Positions 62,933-64,000 of a stretch of DNA of 64,000 bases are shown here, in pieces (position 1 is the stretch's first letter; every line of letters begins with the position of its first letter). The notes beneath the pieces were generated by a model. It saw nothing but the letters and a program-made list of their open reading frames with translations, made no database searches and was not told the DNA's origin. The translations under genes and the position numbers were made by a program. The stretch comes from Agapetus fuscipes. Taxonomy: Eukaryota > Arthropoda > Insecta > Trichoptera > Glossosomatidae. The stretch is taken from assembly GCA_951799405.1 (NCBI GenBank), contig OX637333.1, forward strand, positions 14,941,960 through 15,005,959. Reading direction: 5' to 3'.

Positions 62933-64000
62933 ATGTGCTATACTCAGAGTGAACTGATAAATATAAAACTTTCCTCTTCATGCAGTATAATTACAACTGA
63001 ACTCTGGCAACTTCTAAAAAATGTAGGCATTGCAAAGGGAGTTGTCTACGTACAGAAAGTACAGAAAGTACTTGTACAGAAAGGTTGGGCAAGGGGGAGG
63101 AGAGAAGGAAGATCAGTTAGAGAGAAACAATCGAGGCAGCACCAATCCTCGTCCATAACACTTGCAACTTGGAATGCACGCTCCATTAAAAACAAAGTGG
63201 ATGAAATTCATGAATTAATACAGGAAAACAACATCCAGATTTTGGCTCTGACGGAGTCGTGGCATGAAAACTACGACTCTGCAGAACTAAAAATTTTAAG
63301 GAGCAAATATTCATTAGTAGAAACTGCAAGACAACCAATGACAAAAAGGACACAAGAAACTCTCAACTGGACCAACCATGGAGGAGTCGTTGTCATGGTT
63401 CATCCGGGTCTGCGACTTGCCAAACTAGATCTTGGAAAATTTGTATCTTTTGAAGGACTCGGGTCTAGGATAACATCAAATGGTCAAGCTCTCACAGTAG
63501 TAAATATCTACAGACCGGGATCGAGGAGTGTCACTAACTCCTTCTTTGACGATTTCCGTATATTGCTGGAAAAGTTAACAATGAAAAATGAACCATTTGC
63601 AATTGTTGGAGACATCAATATAAGGTTGGACAGAAAAGAAGATTCATCATCCATAAAACTTAACGAGCTTCTTCAGGACTTTGGCTGCAAACAACTGGTG
63701 GATGTGCTGACGCATCAAAATGGTGGAACTCTCGATGTGATAATAATGAAAGAGGATGACATTTGTTACAAGGTGGTGGCTAAAGATACAGGACTTTCTG
63801 ACCATAAACTGATAAGTGTCCAACTTAACCTCAAAAAACCTCAGCCTGCCATGAAGGTCATTAAAACAAGGGCTTGGAAGAAGATTGATGTTGATGAATT
63901 TCAGAAGGACTTGGTGAAATCCGAGCTCATGACCATAGAATTAGGCAATGATACTAATCTAAATAAAGTAGTCAATCTTTATAACACAACGCTAAGGACA
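62933..64000 (+). CDS. LN6 LINE ORF2, endonuclease part (runs off the window)
   Basis: A frame without stops from 62921 to the window end (first Met 62933). LATWNARSIKNKVDEI, ILALTESWHEN, GGVVVMVHPG, VVNIYRPGSR, FAIVGDINIRLD, TLDVIIMKEDD and GLSDHKLIS give all the expected APE-endonuclease blocks with catalytic Asn, Glu, Asp and His in place. The linker AWKKIDVDEFQKDLVKSEL then ...NLYNTTLRT parallels the N-terminal part of LN3 (FKKDL...LYNKTL), which points to an L2/CR1-type element. The first 60 residues (MCYTQSELI...) may not be native protein. Reverse transcriptase should follow beyond 64000. Confidence 0.85.
   Translation, partial: MCYTQSELINIKLSSSCSIITTELWQLLKNVGIAKGVVYVQKVQKVLVQKGWARGRREGRSVREKQSRQHQSSSITLATWNARSIKNKVDEIHELIQENNIQILALTESWHENYDSAELKILRSKYSLVETARQPMTKRTQETLNWTNHGGVVVMVHPGLRLAKLDLGKFVSFEGLGSRITSNGQALTVVNIYRPGSRSVTNSFFDDFRILLEKLTMKNEPFAIVGDINIRLDRKEDSSSIKLNELLQDFGCKQLVDVLTHQNGGTLDVIIMKEDDICYKVVAKDTGLSDHKLISVQLNLKKPQPAMKVIKTRAWKKIDVDEFQKDLVKSELMTIELGNDTNLNKVVNLYNTTLRT

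Overview
This 64-kb window is repeat-rich, AT-rich nuclear DNA of an animal, most likely an insect or other arthropod. The retrotransposon clades (I-like, jockey/CR1-like, L2-like), the tRNA-derived SINEs, the TIR elements and two spliced exon sets of conserved genes support this. I cannot name the species. No bacterial or viral genome organisation is present.

Host genes occupy under 1 kb of the window. Two terminal exons of a TCERG1 (transcription elongation regulator 1) orthologue lie on the minus strand (59950-60079 and 61004-61173), with the rest of the gene upstream beyond 64000. One terminal exon of a short-chain dehydrogenase/reductase lies on the plus strand (48169-48489). The two genes converge tail to tail across about 11 kb of transposon debris.

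Six non-LTR retrotransposon families are present, named here LN1 to LN6. LN4 (15547-20933) is I-clade-like, full length and intact: one 1672-codon gag-EN-RT-RNase H frame, a poly(A) tail and a 12-bp target duplication. It sits inside a decayed copy of an arthropod multicopy gene family. LN3 (54226-56455, minus) is L2-like. LN5 (2975-6209) is jockey/CR1-like and is broken by a SINE. LN1 and LN2 are related families known here only as fragments. The LN1 3-prime end is by far the commonest repeat in the window, with roughly twenty pieces. LN6 begins at 62933 and runs off the end.

Two major tRNA-derived SINE families occur. SINE-A carries the 3-prime tail of LN3, so LN3 is its likely partner. One SINE-A copy (3907-4330) has an additional 5S rRNA-derived head. 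SINE-B occurs about fifteen times and has fused with SINE-A into a recurrent A-B composite. DNA elements include a TTAA-flanked foldback (1339-2006), a second foldback (6345-7404), a hAT-like element with a perfect 8-bp duplication (45533-46749), PIF/Harbinger-like elements flanked by TAA, hAT-like elements ending in a GGTCGGCAACC-type repeat, and a tyrosine-recombinase fragment next to a 66-bp inverted repeat (56820-57713).

Region by region: 0-10 kb is nested foldbacks, LN5 and a 5S-tRNA SINE, ending in a dense array of short palindromes (9785-10096) and a 270-bp palindrome. A 200-N gap is at 10537-10736. 11-13 kb is SINEs and an LN3 tail. 14.9-21.6 kb is LN4 in its decayed host locus. 24.6-40 kb is a complex segmental duplication: about 2.8 kb at 26.3-29.2 kb is repeated at 33-39.9 kb with two later insertions. 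40-52 kb holds minisatellites, hAT and Harbinger elements and the SDR exon. 52.5-58 kb is LINE and recombinase debris. 59-64 kb is TCERG1 and LN6. There is no operon logic; what works together here is LINE/SINE partnership and nested insertion history. All family names and clade calls come from reading motifs by eye, without database searches.
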